Shown: positions 1 to 17,380 of the stretch, piece after piece
How the letters are laid out: each line of letters opens with the position of its first letter
Position numbering within the stretch: position 1 is the stretch's first letter
Assembly: GCA_003952965.2 (NCBI GenBank)
Contig: CM025856.1
Location: 20,615,351-20,679,350, forward strand
Source of the DNA: Morella rubra
Taxonomy: Eukaryota; Streptophyta; Magnoliopsida; Fagales; Myricaceae
Length of the DNA stretch: 64,000 nt
Reading direction: 5' to 3'
Notes under the pieces: generated by a model
Told to the model about the DNA's origin: nothing
The model's input: only the letters and a program-made list of their open reading frames with translations
Database searches by the model: none
Made by a program: the position numbers and the translations under genes

Positions 1-834
1 TTGCGATTTTGTTCTCTAAACAATTTTTTTATGTTCGGCCCGCCAAGATGGGTAAAAAGAAAAAAATTCACATCTTTTCATAATCACTTTTTCACAACTT
101 TTGTAAGAAGTTTCCGAAATTTATTTTTGCCATTACCGTGTATATCGATCGAAGCTCAAGCACTGAGCAGTTACTTCCGAGGCTTCCTGTGAGGGCACTA
201 TCATCTGGTAATCGTGAACTTTGGGACAAATCAAACTCCATTATTTCCATCCATTGTTCTCTCCGTTGCATCCCTTTGATCTAAATGCCCACGTGCCAGT
301 CGAAGGGACAGGTCAGCGAACCCAAAAAGAGAGGTGAGCTCTTCTTGGACGAGATCGCTGGCAACTGGGGGACATTGGTTAATGCATTTGCTTCACATTT
401 TGCCTGTGATTAGGAGTCCTTAATTTTCCAGAAATAAAATTTTTTTTCTTGTTTTCCCTCCTGCTCAGTAACTAATCTTAAAGAAATTTCAACCGCTCAA
501 GTATTTTATTATTATGAGAATTTATTTCTGCTTCACACAACAAGGATGGAAATTGAGTCTGTAGAAGTACATGAAACAAATTAAATAATCATTGAAAATT
601 GAGTCTTAACATGATATGTAGCAGCACCCAATAAGCTGCCACAACAGCAAAGCAGCAGCAGCAACAAGAACAACGACACAGCAGCATCAATAACATCAAC
701 AACAATAGGCGAATTAGTTGGCAGCTCCCTGAGCCAGCTTGTCTGCCAAGCCTTCTTAAACAGGCCACAAATCAGCCGAGAGAATAGAAAAACAGAGCAG
801 TCGCTAGTAAATCTCATTCATAAGTTATCCTGAT
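1..834. other. Intergenic, downstream side of the NLR gene
   Basis: No gene is supported here. A CAG/CAA-rich imperfect trinucleotide tract lies at about 640-705. It sits just beyond the NLR stop codon and may belong to that gene's 3' untranslated region. The remainder is AT-rich without a recognisable motif. Confidence 0.5.
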
Positions 835-3579
835 TTATGCTGATGGTAAACTTTTCATGCTCTCGACAGCTCGAACATTGTAGATGAATTCGTTTGGCAT
901 GTTCGTTAAAATTACTTCAATGGCACTGCGATGCATCAACACGCCTGGAAGTTCCCTTAGATTCTCACAGCATCGGATTTCTAATTCTTGAAGATTCTGC
1001 ATTGATCCTTCCTCCACTGTCCATTTCTGCAACTCCTTCAGCTTCCAAAGCTTCAGTATTCGAAGCTGACTGAAGCCTTCACTAGGGCATACCATTTTCT
1101 TTCCAATATAGGAGTCAGCCAATAGCCTCAGGTAAGTTAGGTTTGGCAACTCTGCTAGGATTGGCATGGGATCTTCCTTCATCATTGAGAATGATAAATT
1201 AAGGACTGTTAGACTTTGGGGCAATACAAGGAGCGTCGATATGTTTCCAAGCAAATACATGTGCTTGAGATTCTCAAGGCCCGGCAGAGGCTGTAAATTG
1301 AGCTTTGAAGGCTGGCCAGTGTTGTTTAATGATGTTAGCCTCAGGGATCGAAGATTTTTCAAGCTTGCAATCCATTCGAATAGATCTTGGTCGGAGTCTA
1401 AATGATATGTTAGACCCAGTTTCCTGAGATTGATGGACCAGTCCAAACCGGTCTTCAGTACTGGACTCTTCTCATCCACCCATAATCCCCATAAGGTCTG
1501 AAGAGCACTGCAATTTTCTTGCATGGATAAGTCCAGACGTAATTTTAACACCCACAGATGCCGCAGGTGTTTCATCTTCCAAATAGAATTTGGCAGCGAT
1601 GTGATATTGGTGTGCTTCAAATCCAAGGTCACGAGGTAGGGCAGGTTACCAACAGAATCAGGAACGGTATTCAAGAAGGTCCGTCTGAGACCCAAGTACC
1701 TTAAGTTGTAGAATAGGCCCAGATCGTTGGGCAATTGAGGTTTGTAAACACGCTCAAGATCTAGCACTCTCAGCAATCCAAATCCTTGATGACGAATGAC
1801 TCTGCGGAGAAAGTTCCCTGTTTCCTTTTTAGGCGCATCTTCGTTTTGATTGTCGAAGGACAAGTAAGAGCGCAGGCATTGAATGGATGAAGGTTCTTCA
1901 CAGGGATAATCTTTGATGTCACCATGCTCGGCAACCCGACGAACACCAAGAGTAGTAGATGCAGCTGTTTCAAGATCTTGGATCGTCCGGTGGATGTGGA
2001 AAAGGACGATAAATTCTGCCTTCGACAAGATCAGATCATGTAGCTCCCCAAGCATTACGCAGCTTTTGGTACTCCCATCTATACTACATGTTTTTTGAAT
2101 CAGCTGCCTGTCTAGAAGCTCTTGCAGATATCTTTTAGCCACATCCTCTGGTGAACCGTCCGAAGTGTTTTCTTCAGTACGTGGCACATCTTCGGAAGTC
2201 ATTGGAGATGATTTCTTTACAAAACCTTCTGCAGTCCATAAACGCAATAACCTTCTCACAGGGATTTTATATCCTTTTGGGAAAAGCCCAAAATAGAGCA
2301 GGCAAGGCCTCAAGTGGAAAGGTAGGCCATTATAACGTCTCGAGGCCAAGATTTTTGACTTGACTTCATTCAGTTCATTGCTATCAAGCTGCCAACTCGG
2401 ATGTTCAAGAACTATCAACCGTTCTTCATAGCTCACAGTTTCTGTGGACAGTAAACCTCCAAGCCCCACAATTGCTGAAGGTATGCCCTGGCATCTACTC
2501 ACAAATTTTCTTTTAAGCTTGAATTTTTCAGCATATGAGACATTGTCTGGTAAGCTTGCAGTTTTCAAGAGCAAATGCCATGCGTTCTCATCGCTTAATG
2601 GCTTGAGCTGATAAGGCAATCGTCTTGGATCTGCAGACCAAGCGACATCTTTTCTGATAGTAGTCAGCATCACCCTGCTACCATTATACTGGTTTGGAAA
2701 GGCAACACGCAGGCCACTCAAAACTTCATGGGACCGCACATCATCCACCACCAACAGGTACCTTTTGTTCCGCAAATTCTCACGCAGCTTCGCTTCCAAT
2801 TCTGCATTGCTAGCTTCCTCATCGACAATTGACTTATCTATCTGCTTCAAAATGCTCAGGAGGACATCCCTAGGAATATTCACAGTGGCTGAAACCCATA
2901 CACGGCAGTTAAAATGACGTTGGATCTCCGTACTGCCGTATACTTCCTTGGCAAGGGTGGTCTTGCCAGAGCCAACCTCGCCTACAATCGAGATGACATG
3001 AAGACTGCGGAGGAAAGTATCAGTTAGCCGGGTCACTAGTCTTCTTTTGTCCTCTCTGAAGCCGATGACATATGATTCTTCATTCACAGAATAGCTCGAA
3101 CTGTTTTGCTGATTCAGTTCCAGCCCTTCATCTTCATAGCTTGATCTGCGCTCAGGCAAGAGGGGCTCGCCGTGGTTCGGTATGCGATCACACTGCTTCC
3201 AGCTAGCTTCAAGATTCTTGATCTCGTTCTGGATCTCCCTTATCTCATTGCGAAGGTCTAGACCAGACTTCAACTTCTTGTGGATCAGAAAATACCTGCT
3301 ACCAAAGCCCCTTCTCCTTATATGCATTCTATGCAGGAAAAATGATTCAATGACATCCTCCAGCTTGTAAACAACAAGAAGAAATTCTACCGCCCACTTC
3401 TTAACTTCATCATTGAATTCATTTTCAACTTCTGCCGCTACTAGCAACGTCTGCATTTCTTTTAGATTGTCTGTGACCACGGTCACCTGATCTTTCACCA
3501 GGTTGAAGGTGATTGATTTTTCAATGAGCGGGTCTCTGAGTTTCTCCACGACAACGGAGAAAACTGCCTGAACATCCAT
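835..3579 (-). CDS. CC-NB-ARC-LRR (NLR) disease resistance protein, intronless
   Basis: Intracellular immune receptor of the RPM1/RPP13-like coiled-coil class, expected to sense pathogen effectors through nucleotide-dependent switching. I start it at the ATG at 3579 (914 aa, MDVQAVFSVV), because the 40 codons upstream in the open frame are basic and low-complexity, unlike an NLR N-terminus. Seen in order: Rx-type coiled coil with an EDVID-like motif (LEDVIESF); P-loop GEVGSGKTT; RNBS-A (FNCRVWVSA); kinase-2 LLVVDDV, where the usual following Trp is absent; RNBS-B (GSRVMLTT); a weak GLPL site (GIPSAIVGLGG); RNBS-D with LYFGLFP; LHD in place of MHD; then about ten leucine-rich repeats (YLVTLDLKHTNI, LRHLWVLKL and others). 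The frame is open throughout. The relaxed GLPL and MHD sites could alter ATPase switching, or the receptor may depend on helper NLRs. Ligand and partners cannot be read from sequence. Confidence 0.93.
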   Translation of the reverse strand: MDVQAVFSVVVEKLRDPLIEKSITFNLVKDQVTVVTDNLKEMQTLLVAAEVENEFNDEVKKWAVEFLLVVYKLEDVIESFFLHRMHIRRRGFGSRYFLIHKKLKSGLDLRNEIREIQNEIKNLEASWKQCDRIPNHGEPLLPERRSSYEDEGLELNQQNSSSYSVNEESYVIGFREDKRRLVTRLTDTFLRSLHVISIVGEVGSGKTTLAKEVYGSTEIQRHFNCRVWVSATVNIPRDVLLSILKQIDKSIVDEEASNAELEAKLRENLRNKRYLLVVDDVRSHEVLSGLRVAFPNQYNGSRVMLTTIRKDVAWSADPRRLPYQLKPLSDENAWHLLLKTASLPDNVSYAEKFKLKRKFVSRCQGIPSAIVGLGGLLSTETVSYEERLIVLEHPSWQLDSNELNEVKSKILASRRYNGLPFHLRPCLLYFGLFPKGYKIPVRRLLRLWTAEGFVKKSSPMTSEDVPRTEENTSDGSPEDVAKRYLQELLDRQLIQKTCSIDGSTKSCVMLGELHDLILSKAEFIVLFHIHRTIQDLETAASTTLGVRRVAEHGDIKDYPCEEPSSIQCLRSYLSFDNQNEDAPKKETGNFLRRVIRHQGFGLLRVLDLERVYKPQLPNDLGLFYNLRYLGLRRTFLNTVPDSVGNLPYLVTLDLKHTNITSLPNSIWKMKHLRHLWVLKLRLDLSMQENCSALQTLWGLWVDEKSPVLKTGLDWSINLRKLGLTYHLDSDQDLFEWIASLKNLRSLRLTSLNNTGQPSKLNLQPLPGLENLKHMYLLGNISTLLVLPQSLTVLNLSFSMMKEDPMPILAELPNLTYLRLLADSYIGKKMVCPSEGFSQLRILKLWKLKELQKWTVEEGSMQNLQELEIRCCENLRELPGVLMHRSAIEVILTNMPNEFIYNVRAVESMKSLPSA

Positions 3580-4808
3580 TGATAGTCTCTCGCCTCTCCT
3601 TCTCCTTCTCCTTCTCTTGATCTGTCTTGTTACCCCACGCAAAATGGAAGTGGTGCTTCCAGGAGATGGTTCGTTCGTTTGAGCACCCAATGTGGGCAAG
3701 TGCAGGGGCCTCCTGGTTTGAGGCTAGACAAACCAATGACTGGACCTTCTTTCCTTAGAGAGCCAACGGCCGCATAATAATCACAAGCTAGTTCCAGTAA
3801 ATCAATTATCAAACCGCCATTGAAACAGATATAGACAGTAGTGAAGAACCTAGTATTTTTGGGCGACTACGCAGCATGAGACTGAATATGCTCCCTCATT
3901 GCCATGGGTTTGTCTTGCTCTTTCCTCGTATGAATATTAAAAAAAAAAAAAATTTATGTCTCTCTCCGTTGACCTAAATTTTTAGGTTAAATCGTAATAA
4001 CTAGAGTGATCTAATTAGAACAGTCGCCCTATGAATTCCACCATAAATTAATAATCTCAATTAGTTGCACTAATCTCATCAGAAATAAAACAGATAGATC
4101 AGAACGTGTAGTTTGAATTCAACACGAAAGAGAAAACTTGGAAAAAGGAAAAATAAATTTTCTCTCTCATCGACTTTTCACAAGTTCCTACAAAATTTTA
4201 AAATTTTCTAATAAATAATAAATAAATTCACTACCTTTTAACGAACTTCAATAAAACTCTAATTTACTTAAATAATTCACATCAACATCAAAATTTTCCA
4301 AAATTTACGGATCTAGCTACTTGTAGCATACCATGCATATGGGATATATATACCTGTATAAGTATCTCAACTTCTTATACCAATCGAACCTCTTAAATAA
4401 AGAAACAGACAAAATAACGCGCCGTGTCAGAAGTTTCAATGCAACACCATGAGCCAGACCCTAATTAAAAAATACAATAAAATAAAATAAAATCGATTAA
4501 TAAGTAAATAGTGGAACAGCGACTAACACAAAGTCTTCTACCCATTCGATTAGGCCATTCGTATTTTAAAAAGTTGCAGTAGTTCGATCAATATTTGTTC
4601 TGTACGTGCCCGCGCGTCTCCGTACTACGTAGTTTCAATGAACTTCCTATGTGAAAAAAGAAAAAGAAAAAAAAAATGATTGATCAATGAGAATATTGCA
4701 AATTTATGCTGGCCGTCCATCGTGCCCTCGTCGATAGCCAACTCGACTTTTTCAAACATTTGCAGAAATTAATCCGCTGAAGCAACCCGGCTCAGATAGG
4801 TAGTCAGG

Positions 4809-5508
4809 GTAAGTGGCGGAGTCAAGATATTTTTTTGGGGGAGTGAATTAATCTATTATTATTATTTAAATAAATAAAAATATAATTTTATATATGAATT
4901 GTAACTTATAACAAAAGAAAAAATACTCATAATATTTTATAGTAACGGCAATTTGGATACATAAAAAAATCAAACACACTAAATCTATGATTCTATAAAT
5001 CTCTCATGCATAATTGAGCTCGAAGATGTTTTAAAGAATAAAGCCATCTATCAATATTTATATACTAAAAGTTTGCAGTTAAAAGAAAAATCGTCCTTTC
5101 AAAAGTTCAAAAGTTCTTTTGATTTTGACGAGGGACGTACTAATCTAAGAAAATGTGACAATATTAGCTTTGAAAAGAAAATTTCAACTTCAAAAAATCG
5201 TCTTTCAAAAGAAGCCTGAGTTTTTGTATTTCCAAAACTCCAAGGCAATATATTTGCATAGAAAAGCTAGAAGTTCAATTGAAATTTCAAATTTCAAAAT
5301 TTTGGTAGAAATTTTCAAAATTCCTAATCATAGGAATTTTCTTAATATTAACTAAATTCCTTAAAATTTTGTGTAGACATGAACAATTTTTCAAAAAAAA
5401 TGCGGGGCAGATAACCAAGTGGGGGAACTTTTTTTTTCCAAAATCCATTAATATAGGGATTTTTTCAAAAAAAATTGGGGGAGGTGGCACCCTGGATCCA
5501 CTTCTGGG
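4809..5508. mobile_element. Candidate non-autonomous hAT-like relic
   Basis: The left end reads AGTGGCGGAGTCAAGAT. The right end, on the opposite strand, begins AGTGGATCCAGGGTG and is followed by a G/T-rich run like the left end. Ends of the AGnGGCGGAnCCAGG type occur on plant hAT elements, including the complete one at 11071-14946. The flanking 8-mers (TCAGGGTA and TCTGGGTG) match at 6 of 8 positions, so a target duplication is only suggestive. The interior is AT-rich and non-coding. Confidence 0.35.
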
Positions 5509-5509
5509 T

Positions 5510-5712
5510 GAGGCAATCTCCTAAGGCCCTCTAATTATAAGGGCCCTATATTATAGAAAAATTAAAATAAATAAGGATTTATAGAATAAACTTCAATACA
5601 AAAGTTTAATTAGTAATTTTGCATCTACAAAGACAATAAACAAATTTATGGTTTAATTTTGAATTTATTTTTTAAAATAAAATGTCTTGACTAAAAATGT
5701 TAGTCGCCCTGG
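5510..5712. mobile_element. Possible second hAT-type terminal fragment
   Basis: A run reading GAGGCAATCTCCTAAGGCCC, then AAGGGCCCT, with GTCGCCCTGG at the far side, resembles end regions of plant hAT derivatives rich in GGGCCC and GGCCTTAG. No clean terminal inverted repeat or target duplication could be defined, so this is tentative. Confidence 0.2.
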
Positions 5713-6084
5713 AAGCAACTAGCAAGCTGTATTTTCTTAATTTTCCTTTGGGTCAACCACAAATCAATTCACGTTATAAAGTTAGTACTCCATATTGCCT
5801 GAACTCTGCAACTAAGTAAGGAACTTACATCCAAGGTCACGGAAGCTCAGCTGAGGATGCTACAGCTTATAACGTGTAAGTGACCAGCATTCATTGCAAT
5901 ATCAAACACCTGAGTTCACGAGATGGATTACAGTGCATGGCCGCACATACAACCCGATCGATCCCTCATCCCTAAGGAAAATTCCTTCGTTAATTTTTTA
6001 TATGTTTTCTCTAAATACTGATTTCTTGCCAAAGTTCTGTACCTTATATAGATGTTCTATTTGCTTTCAGATGTGGAGAAGAGG

Positions 6085-8169
6085 ATGCTCAATCAGATGT
6101 CACCAGACTTGATGCTGAGACTATGGGATGATTGGGAGCTGCGAGTAATGGTGCTGATAAGCCTTACCACGCAAATATTTCTTCTTGTTATGGGCAACCG
6201 CAGGAAGTATAATCCAGGAACTTTGCTCAGAATATCTATTTGGTGTGCATACCTAACGGCAGACTGGGTGGCAACTGTTGCACTAGGTCTCCTCTTCAAC
6301 AAGCAAGGAACTATTTCGTCCACCTGTAGTACTGCCAGAAAAACTGACCATATAGATTATGAACTCGCGGCATTTTGGGCACCATTTCTGTTGTTGCACC
6401 TTGGCGGCCAAAACACAATTACGGCTTACGCTATAGCAGACACTGATTTGTGGCTAAGGAACTGGCTTGCACTTGGCTCCCAAACGGCTGTGGCATTGTA
6501 CGTCACTTTCATGGCCTGGAAGGGAACTTGGATCTCATTCCTGACCATCCCCATGATTTTTGCTGGGGTATTAAAATACGGAGAAAGGTCATTAGCCTTG
6601 AGGTTTGCACATCATCAGAAGTATCTTTATTCCTTGGCCGATCCCCCAAACTGCGTTCAGTTAATTGAGGATGTCAATTTGAGGAGGGACGAGGGGTATA
6701 TTGTGTTGCCTATTGAGTTGAAGCGGGTTGTTGATCACCTGAGCCATGCTGACACCGGGACATTATTGGCCGAGGCGTACAGCTTCTTCCAGACGTTCAA
6801 ACGGATCTTTGTTGATCTTCTTCTTAGCCCTCTTGATCTACGTACGAGCCAGTCTTACTTCTGGAATCTCACACCCGAAGTTGCTTTCAAGTTGGTCGAA
6901 TTCGAACATGGATTCGCTTATGACGTTTTCTACACCAATGCGCCGATTATATACACAAGCTGGGGAAGCATTTGCCGCTTTATTACTTCCGTCTTAATTA
7001 TTATTGTGTTCGTGTTGTTCCTGATGTTTGAGACGCGGAATCGCCTGCAGATTGATCTGATCATTACCTACATATTGTTAGTTGGAGCTATCTTACAAGA
7101 ATTCTATGCTGTCATTTTGCTGTTATCCTCCGACTGGACAAAGCTACGGTCGAGGGACACTAGATCTCGGTTTTTCCGAAAAATTGCTTCTCTTCAACCG
7201 GCGGTTTCTCAACTGATCTCTCGTTCTTTCATTTCATCGATTGTCTCTTGTTTTCTGCCTTCTAATGCAAAGAGGTGGTCAAATTCCTTGGGTCTGTACA
7301 ATTTGCTAAGTTTTTCCATTAAAGATAAGCCCGTAAGTAGTCTTGAAGACAAACCAGAACTTTTTAAACATATCGTGAAGAGTTCAGCTATTTACAAAAA
7401 ATTTGAGCGTCTGCGGTATAAAGATTGTTGTGAAGTCTCACCCGATTGGAAAAAGCTGATCTTCAAGCACTTCAAGGAGAAATCGGTCTTCAGAAGTAAA
7501 GCAGAGGATGACATATATATCGCATCTTTGTGTAGCGCCAGAGGCAATCTTGTTTTCGAAAAAAATTATTTGTCCTTCTCCTTCAGTTGGACCACTCAGG
7601 TAGAATTCGACCAAAGCATTCTCATCTGGCACATTGCAACAGATATCTGCTATCACTTAGACGGTGGAAAAAAATTCACTACCAAAAACCCAACATATGA
7701 AGGGAGCAAGAACCTCTCGGACTACATGGTATATCTTTTACTCGAGTGTCCTTCAATGTTGCCAATCGGCATTGGGAAGATTAGGTTTCAAGACACCCAT
7801 GAGGAGGCCGAGCAATTTTGTCGGACAAAACGTTTGGGATCAAAAGACAAGGGGGCGCTTTGCAACAAGTTGCTCGAAGTGAGTACCGAAGAATATCCTC
7901 TAGCTAAGGCCAAAGGGGAAACGAGCAAATCTGTGCTGTTCGACGCACGTAAGCTTGCAGGTCTCTTACAGGAAATGGGTGGTGAGGATGAGAATAAAGA
8001 GAAGAAGTGGAAGTTTGTTTGCGACGTATGGATTGAGATCCTGGGTTACGCTGCTTGTCACTGCCGAGGATATTACCATGCTCGGCAGCTTATGAAAGGC
8101 GGGGAGTTCATCACTCACGTCTGGCTTCTTATGGCGCATCTTGGCATTACGGAACAGTATTTCAGATAA
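6085..8169 (+). CDS. DUF4220/DUF594 multi-pass membrane protein
   Basis: Plant-specific membrane protein of unknown biochemical role, in a family often amplified in tandem. I start at the ATG at 6085 (694 aa) because the family's N-terminal signature (LMLRLWDDWELRVMVLIS) follows at once. The open frame extends 11 codons upstream, but that stretch contains TTGCTTTCAG, which looks like a splice acceptor, so a 5' untranslated exon is possible. The N-terminal half (DUF4220) has several hydrophobic segments: a first one following DDWELR, others around WAPFLLLHLGG and WISFLTIPMIF, and a pair near residues 300-350. The C-terminal half carries the DUF594 signature: ILIWHIATDICYHL, LSDYMVYLLL, PSMLPIGIGKIRF, then WVEIL-like, CHCRGYYHA and a terminal VWLLMAHLGITEQ. 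It is single-exon and intact. Confidence 0.92.
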   Translation: MLNQMSPDLMLRLWDDWELRVMVLISLTTQIFLLVMGNRRKYNPGTLLRISIWCAYLTADWVATVALGLLFNKQGTISSTCSTARKTDHIDYELAAFWAPFLLLHLGGQNTITAYAIADTDLWLRNWLALGSQTAVALYVTFMAWKGTWISFLTIPMIFAGVLKYGERSLALRFAHHQKYLYSLADPPNCVQLIEDVNLRRDEGYIVLPIELKRVVDHLSHADTGTLLAEAYSFFQTFKRIFVDLLLSPLDLRTSQSYFWNLTPEVAFKLVEFEHGFAYDVFYTNAPIIYTSWGSICRFITSVLIIIVFVLFLMFETRNRLQIDLIITYILLVGAILQEFYAVILLLSSDWTKLRSRDTRSRFFRKIASLQPAVSQLISRSFISSIVSCFLPSNAKRWSNSLGLYNLLSFSIKDKPVSSLEDKPELFKHIVKSSAIYKKFERLRYKDCCEVSPDWKKLIFKHFKEKSVFRSKAEDDIYIASLCSARGNLVFEKNYLSFSFSWTTQVEFDQSILIWHIATDICYHLDGGKKFTTKNPTYEGSKNLSDYMVYLLLECPSMLPIGIGKIRFQDTHEEAEQFCRTKRLGSKDKGALCNKLLEVSTEEYPLAKAKGETSKSVLFDARKLAGLLQEMGGEDENKEKKWKFVCDVWIEILGYAACHCRGYYHARQLMKGGEFITHVWLLMAHLGITEQYFR

Positions 8170-9006
8170 GCGGAGGCCGCACAGGTTGCGTTGTTTCAGA
8201 AAATAACTTCTGTAAGTAAACACGTTGCTGTCGGTGTGAATGGTATTTGATCACTATTTCAGTGTTAAATTTCTGACTTATATGGATTTCCAGAAACAAA
8301 ACTATTTATTTCTTAAGAATTGGACGATTCAGCTAATTTGAATTGCTTGAATGAAGAAGTGGGATACATAAATTATCATCACTAATTAATTATTTGTGAT
8401 CAAATTGGAGCGCAACATTATAAGTTAGTGTATCAAATTGATCTTTGCGTGCTTTTTCCAAGAAGCTAGCTAGCTTCATTTTGCTCATTTCTTCCTTTCC
8501 TGTTTTAGGTAGAATATGGCATAATTCTGAAACAGAAAATTAATAACCTGCAGTCTGCAGATTAATGATACTACATTAATTGCATGAGCCTTAAGTTCAT
8601 GAGAGCTTCCAAGATCTAGCAAAGAAAACAACAGAACTTCATTGGAAGACTGCAATTAAAATGCTGCTTTCAGCTTCGGCTAGCTACTTGACTTGTGTTA
8701 GATTGACGTTGGACGAGCAAATTAAATGTACGTTAATTAACAGCTAGCATACTTTTCATTGGAAGACTTAATTAATTCCCATAAGTTTGTGAAACGCAAG
8801 TAAAGAAACATATATATTTTGAATTCGTCCTCCCATTTTTCAAGTTTTTCGTTGTCCAATATGCATATTTTTCACATAAATATATAGAGAGGACACATCT
8901 TGGACTTCCTGTATCTTTTCCGCTTCTTACGGCGATCGAAAACTCCTCACGCATGCGCAATCCGTCACCCTAACAAAAGTCAAAACAGCAAACTTCCTCG
9001 AACTTA
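8170..9006. other. Intergenic, no gene seen
   Basis: AT-rich DNA after the DUF4220 gene with scattered TTAATTAA-like stretches. No convincing ORF, RNA gene or element boundary is visible before the foldback element. Confidence 0.5.
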
Positions 9007-9794
9007 TAATAACGACAGCTCACCCTCTCGCCGTGGAAATTTCGCGGACGCGGAAGCCTCAACATGATCAGTTTACTTAAAAAGAAATGGAAAAAAAAAA
9101 TTTCAAGGAATAGAGGCTAGTTTAATTTGTTGACCACTTGCATTAAGGGTCGGTTAAGTCGACGCAAATAGTTTCCCGAATTGCCCACCGAGAGAATACA
9201 TGTGGGTTATAAGGTCACATTTGCTAATTAGTCTTCCAATGGGTTAAATTATCTTAATTGTTCGAATCTCTATAATAATTTAACCCATTGGAAGGTTATT
9301 TTAATAGAGTTAGAGGCCCTAGCAAGACTGGTTCAATATTTTAGGAGTTTTAATTACTCCACTTGCTATCAGAAGTGTACTGTCGGATATAAAGAAATTT
9401 GTATAGTGATAGTTCGGGACACCTGAATCAGCTTGCTACCTCTAACTCTATTAAAATAACCTTCCAATGGGTTAAATTATCTTAATTGTTCGAATCTCAT
9501 TAGCATTGATTGACAACAACGTTAAACATTTGTTTATTGGTTGAAGTTGACAAATATCCATCCGACAAAACTAAGAAAATGTGACCTAACCCACATGTAT
9601 TCTCTCGGTGGGCAATTCGGGAAACTATTGGGTCGACTTAAGACCGACCCTTAATGCAAGTGGTCAACAAATTAAGCTAGCCTCTATTCCATGAAGTTTT
9701 TTTTTTATTTCTTTTTAGTAAACGGATAATATTGAGGCTACCATGTTAGTGAAATTTCCACGCCGAAAGGGTAGGAGATTAACTGTGGTTATTA
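9007..9794. mobile_element. Foldback (long inverted repeat) element with a nested inner inverted repeat
   Basis: Two arms of about 220 bp, 9007-9227 and 9571-9794, are diverged reverse complements. The tips read TAATAACGACAG and, on the other strand, TAATAACCACAG. Shared internal words include CCGTGGAAATTTC-like, AATAGAGGCTAG and CCCACCGAGAGAATACATGT. The interior holds a second inverted repeat (9277-9326 with 9431-9478) and an identical 38-bp direct repeat (9233-9270 and 9461-9498). It codes for nothing. The structure fits a foldback or MITE-type DNA element with another insertion or rearrangement inside. I could not define a target duplication. Confidence 0.8.
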
Positions 9795-10190
9795 ATAATT
9801 GGGCAGAACTTCGTGTCATATTTGATAGATTAATTTTGTGTAAAGCAATATGGAGATTGTGAAATTTAATAGTGGAATGTGATTCTAGTTTAATGGTAAT
9901 TAACTACATGATTCATATTACTATTTTACATTGTGGTATTTGCTTAGAAACAAATAGGGAATAATTTGGTGACTGCTATTGCACTGAATCTTTTTTTGAG
10001 GGTTTTAAATAGGGAATAGTTTTGGTGTTATTTCCTAGGTTAATAATGTTGAGATAGATATATAAGTACGATAGTTCGTTAAATGGACTTTCTTGTGCGG
10101 GATGCGAGTCATTTGATGAGTAATAAGTCTCTTTGGTTGGGGGTTTGGGCGGTCGGGGAGCTGTTCCTTGTGCTAAAAATTGAAGCACCC
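9785..10190 (+). pseudogene. Degenerate RNase H-like (RVT_3) relic of a LINE-type element
   Basis: The forward translation shows the family pattern in fragments: AELRVIFDRLILCKAIW, then IVECDSSLMVINYM, then a possible VRDASHLMSNKSLW. These match the order AEL..., (V)E(C/S)DS..., and H..R..N..A..L..KAL in RNase H domains of plant non-LTR elements. Stops and frame changes interrupt it. It overlaps the edge of the foldback element by only about ten bases. It is decayed and non-functional. Confidence 0.4.
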
Positions 10191-10649
10191 CTTGATGAAA
10201 ATGGGGAAGCAGTTGTTTTTGTTGTTGTTTGGGGCTCGTGAGATTCTATACAGAAAAGGACTCGAGGTTAAAAATCAAGCCAGAAGAGGTGGTATAATTT
10301 GCGTCTCAAAATTTTAGTCATAGTCTAATAGCATGATCTTTCTCTAAAATCATCTATTTATTATAATAAATATAAATTTTTTAAAATTTTTATTTTTTCA
10401 TTAATTTTATAAACAAAATTTTAACTCCCTAAAAAATTTTTTGTTGAACACTTATCGCAGACGTATTGGCTGAAGCTCGATCCAATTAATCTGGCCCACA
10501 GTCCGGTTCATTGAACTGATATTAATTAATTGAAACCAGCTCATGATCAGTTGTGTGAGGAGTCCTGTGAAAACCATCTTAAAAAAAACATAATCATCGA
10601 TCACGAGGCATTGACCAGACGCTAACCGTTGTTGAGGACGTCTGCGGTC
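10191..10649. other. OPR gene promoter and 5' leader region
   Basis: About 460 bp upstream of the OPR start codon, AT-rich up to 10440 and mixed after that. It must contain the OPR promoter, but I cannot point to a definite TATA box or stress element. Confidence 0.4.

Positions 10650-17380
<6,731 letters not shown>

Larger units (their letters stand above)
3580..6084. other. AT-rich intergenic region with transposon relics
   Basis: No gene is supported. The first 150 bases may be the NLR 5' leader. From 3940 on the DNA is AT-rich with A/T homopolymers. Two degraded DNA-transposon candidates lie at about 4809-5508 and 5510-5712 and are listed separately. Short ORFs at 5155-5490 fall inside the first and look like chance openings. 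Confidence 0.5.

Noticed and set aside
640-705. CAG/CAA-rich tract as a possible poly-Gln coding exon
   Set aside because: The tract is broken, short and not in an extended frame; it lies beyond the NLR stop codon.
10629-10649. Upstream in-frame start for OPR (TTG at 10629)
   Set aside because: Not an ATG; the ATG at 10650 gives the expected short Lys/Glu-rich N-terminus before LLAPYKMG.
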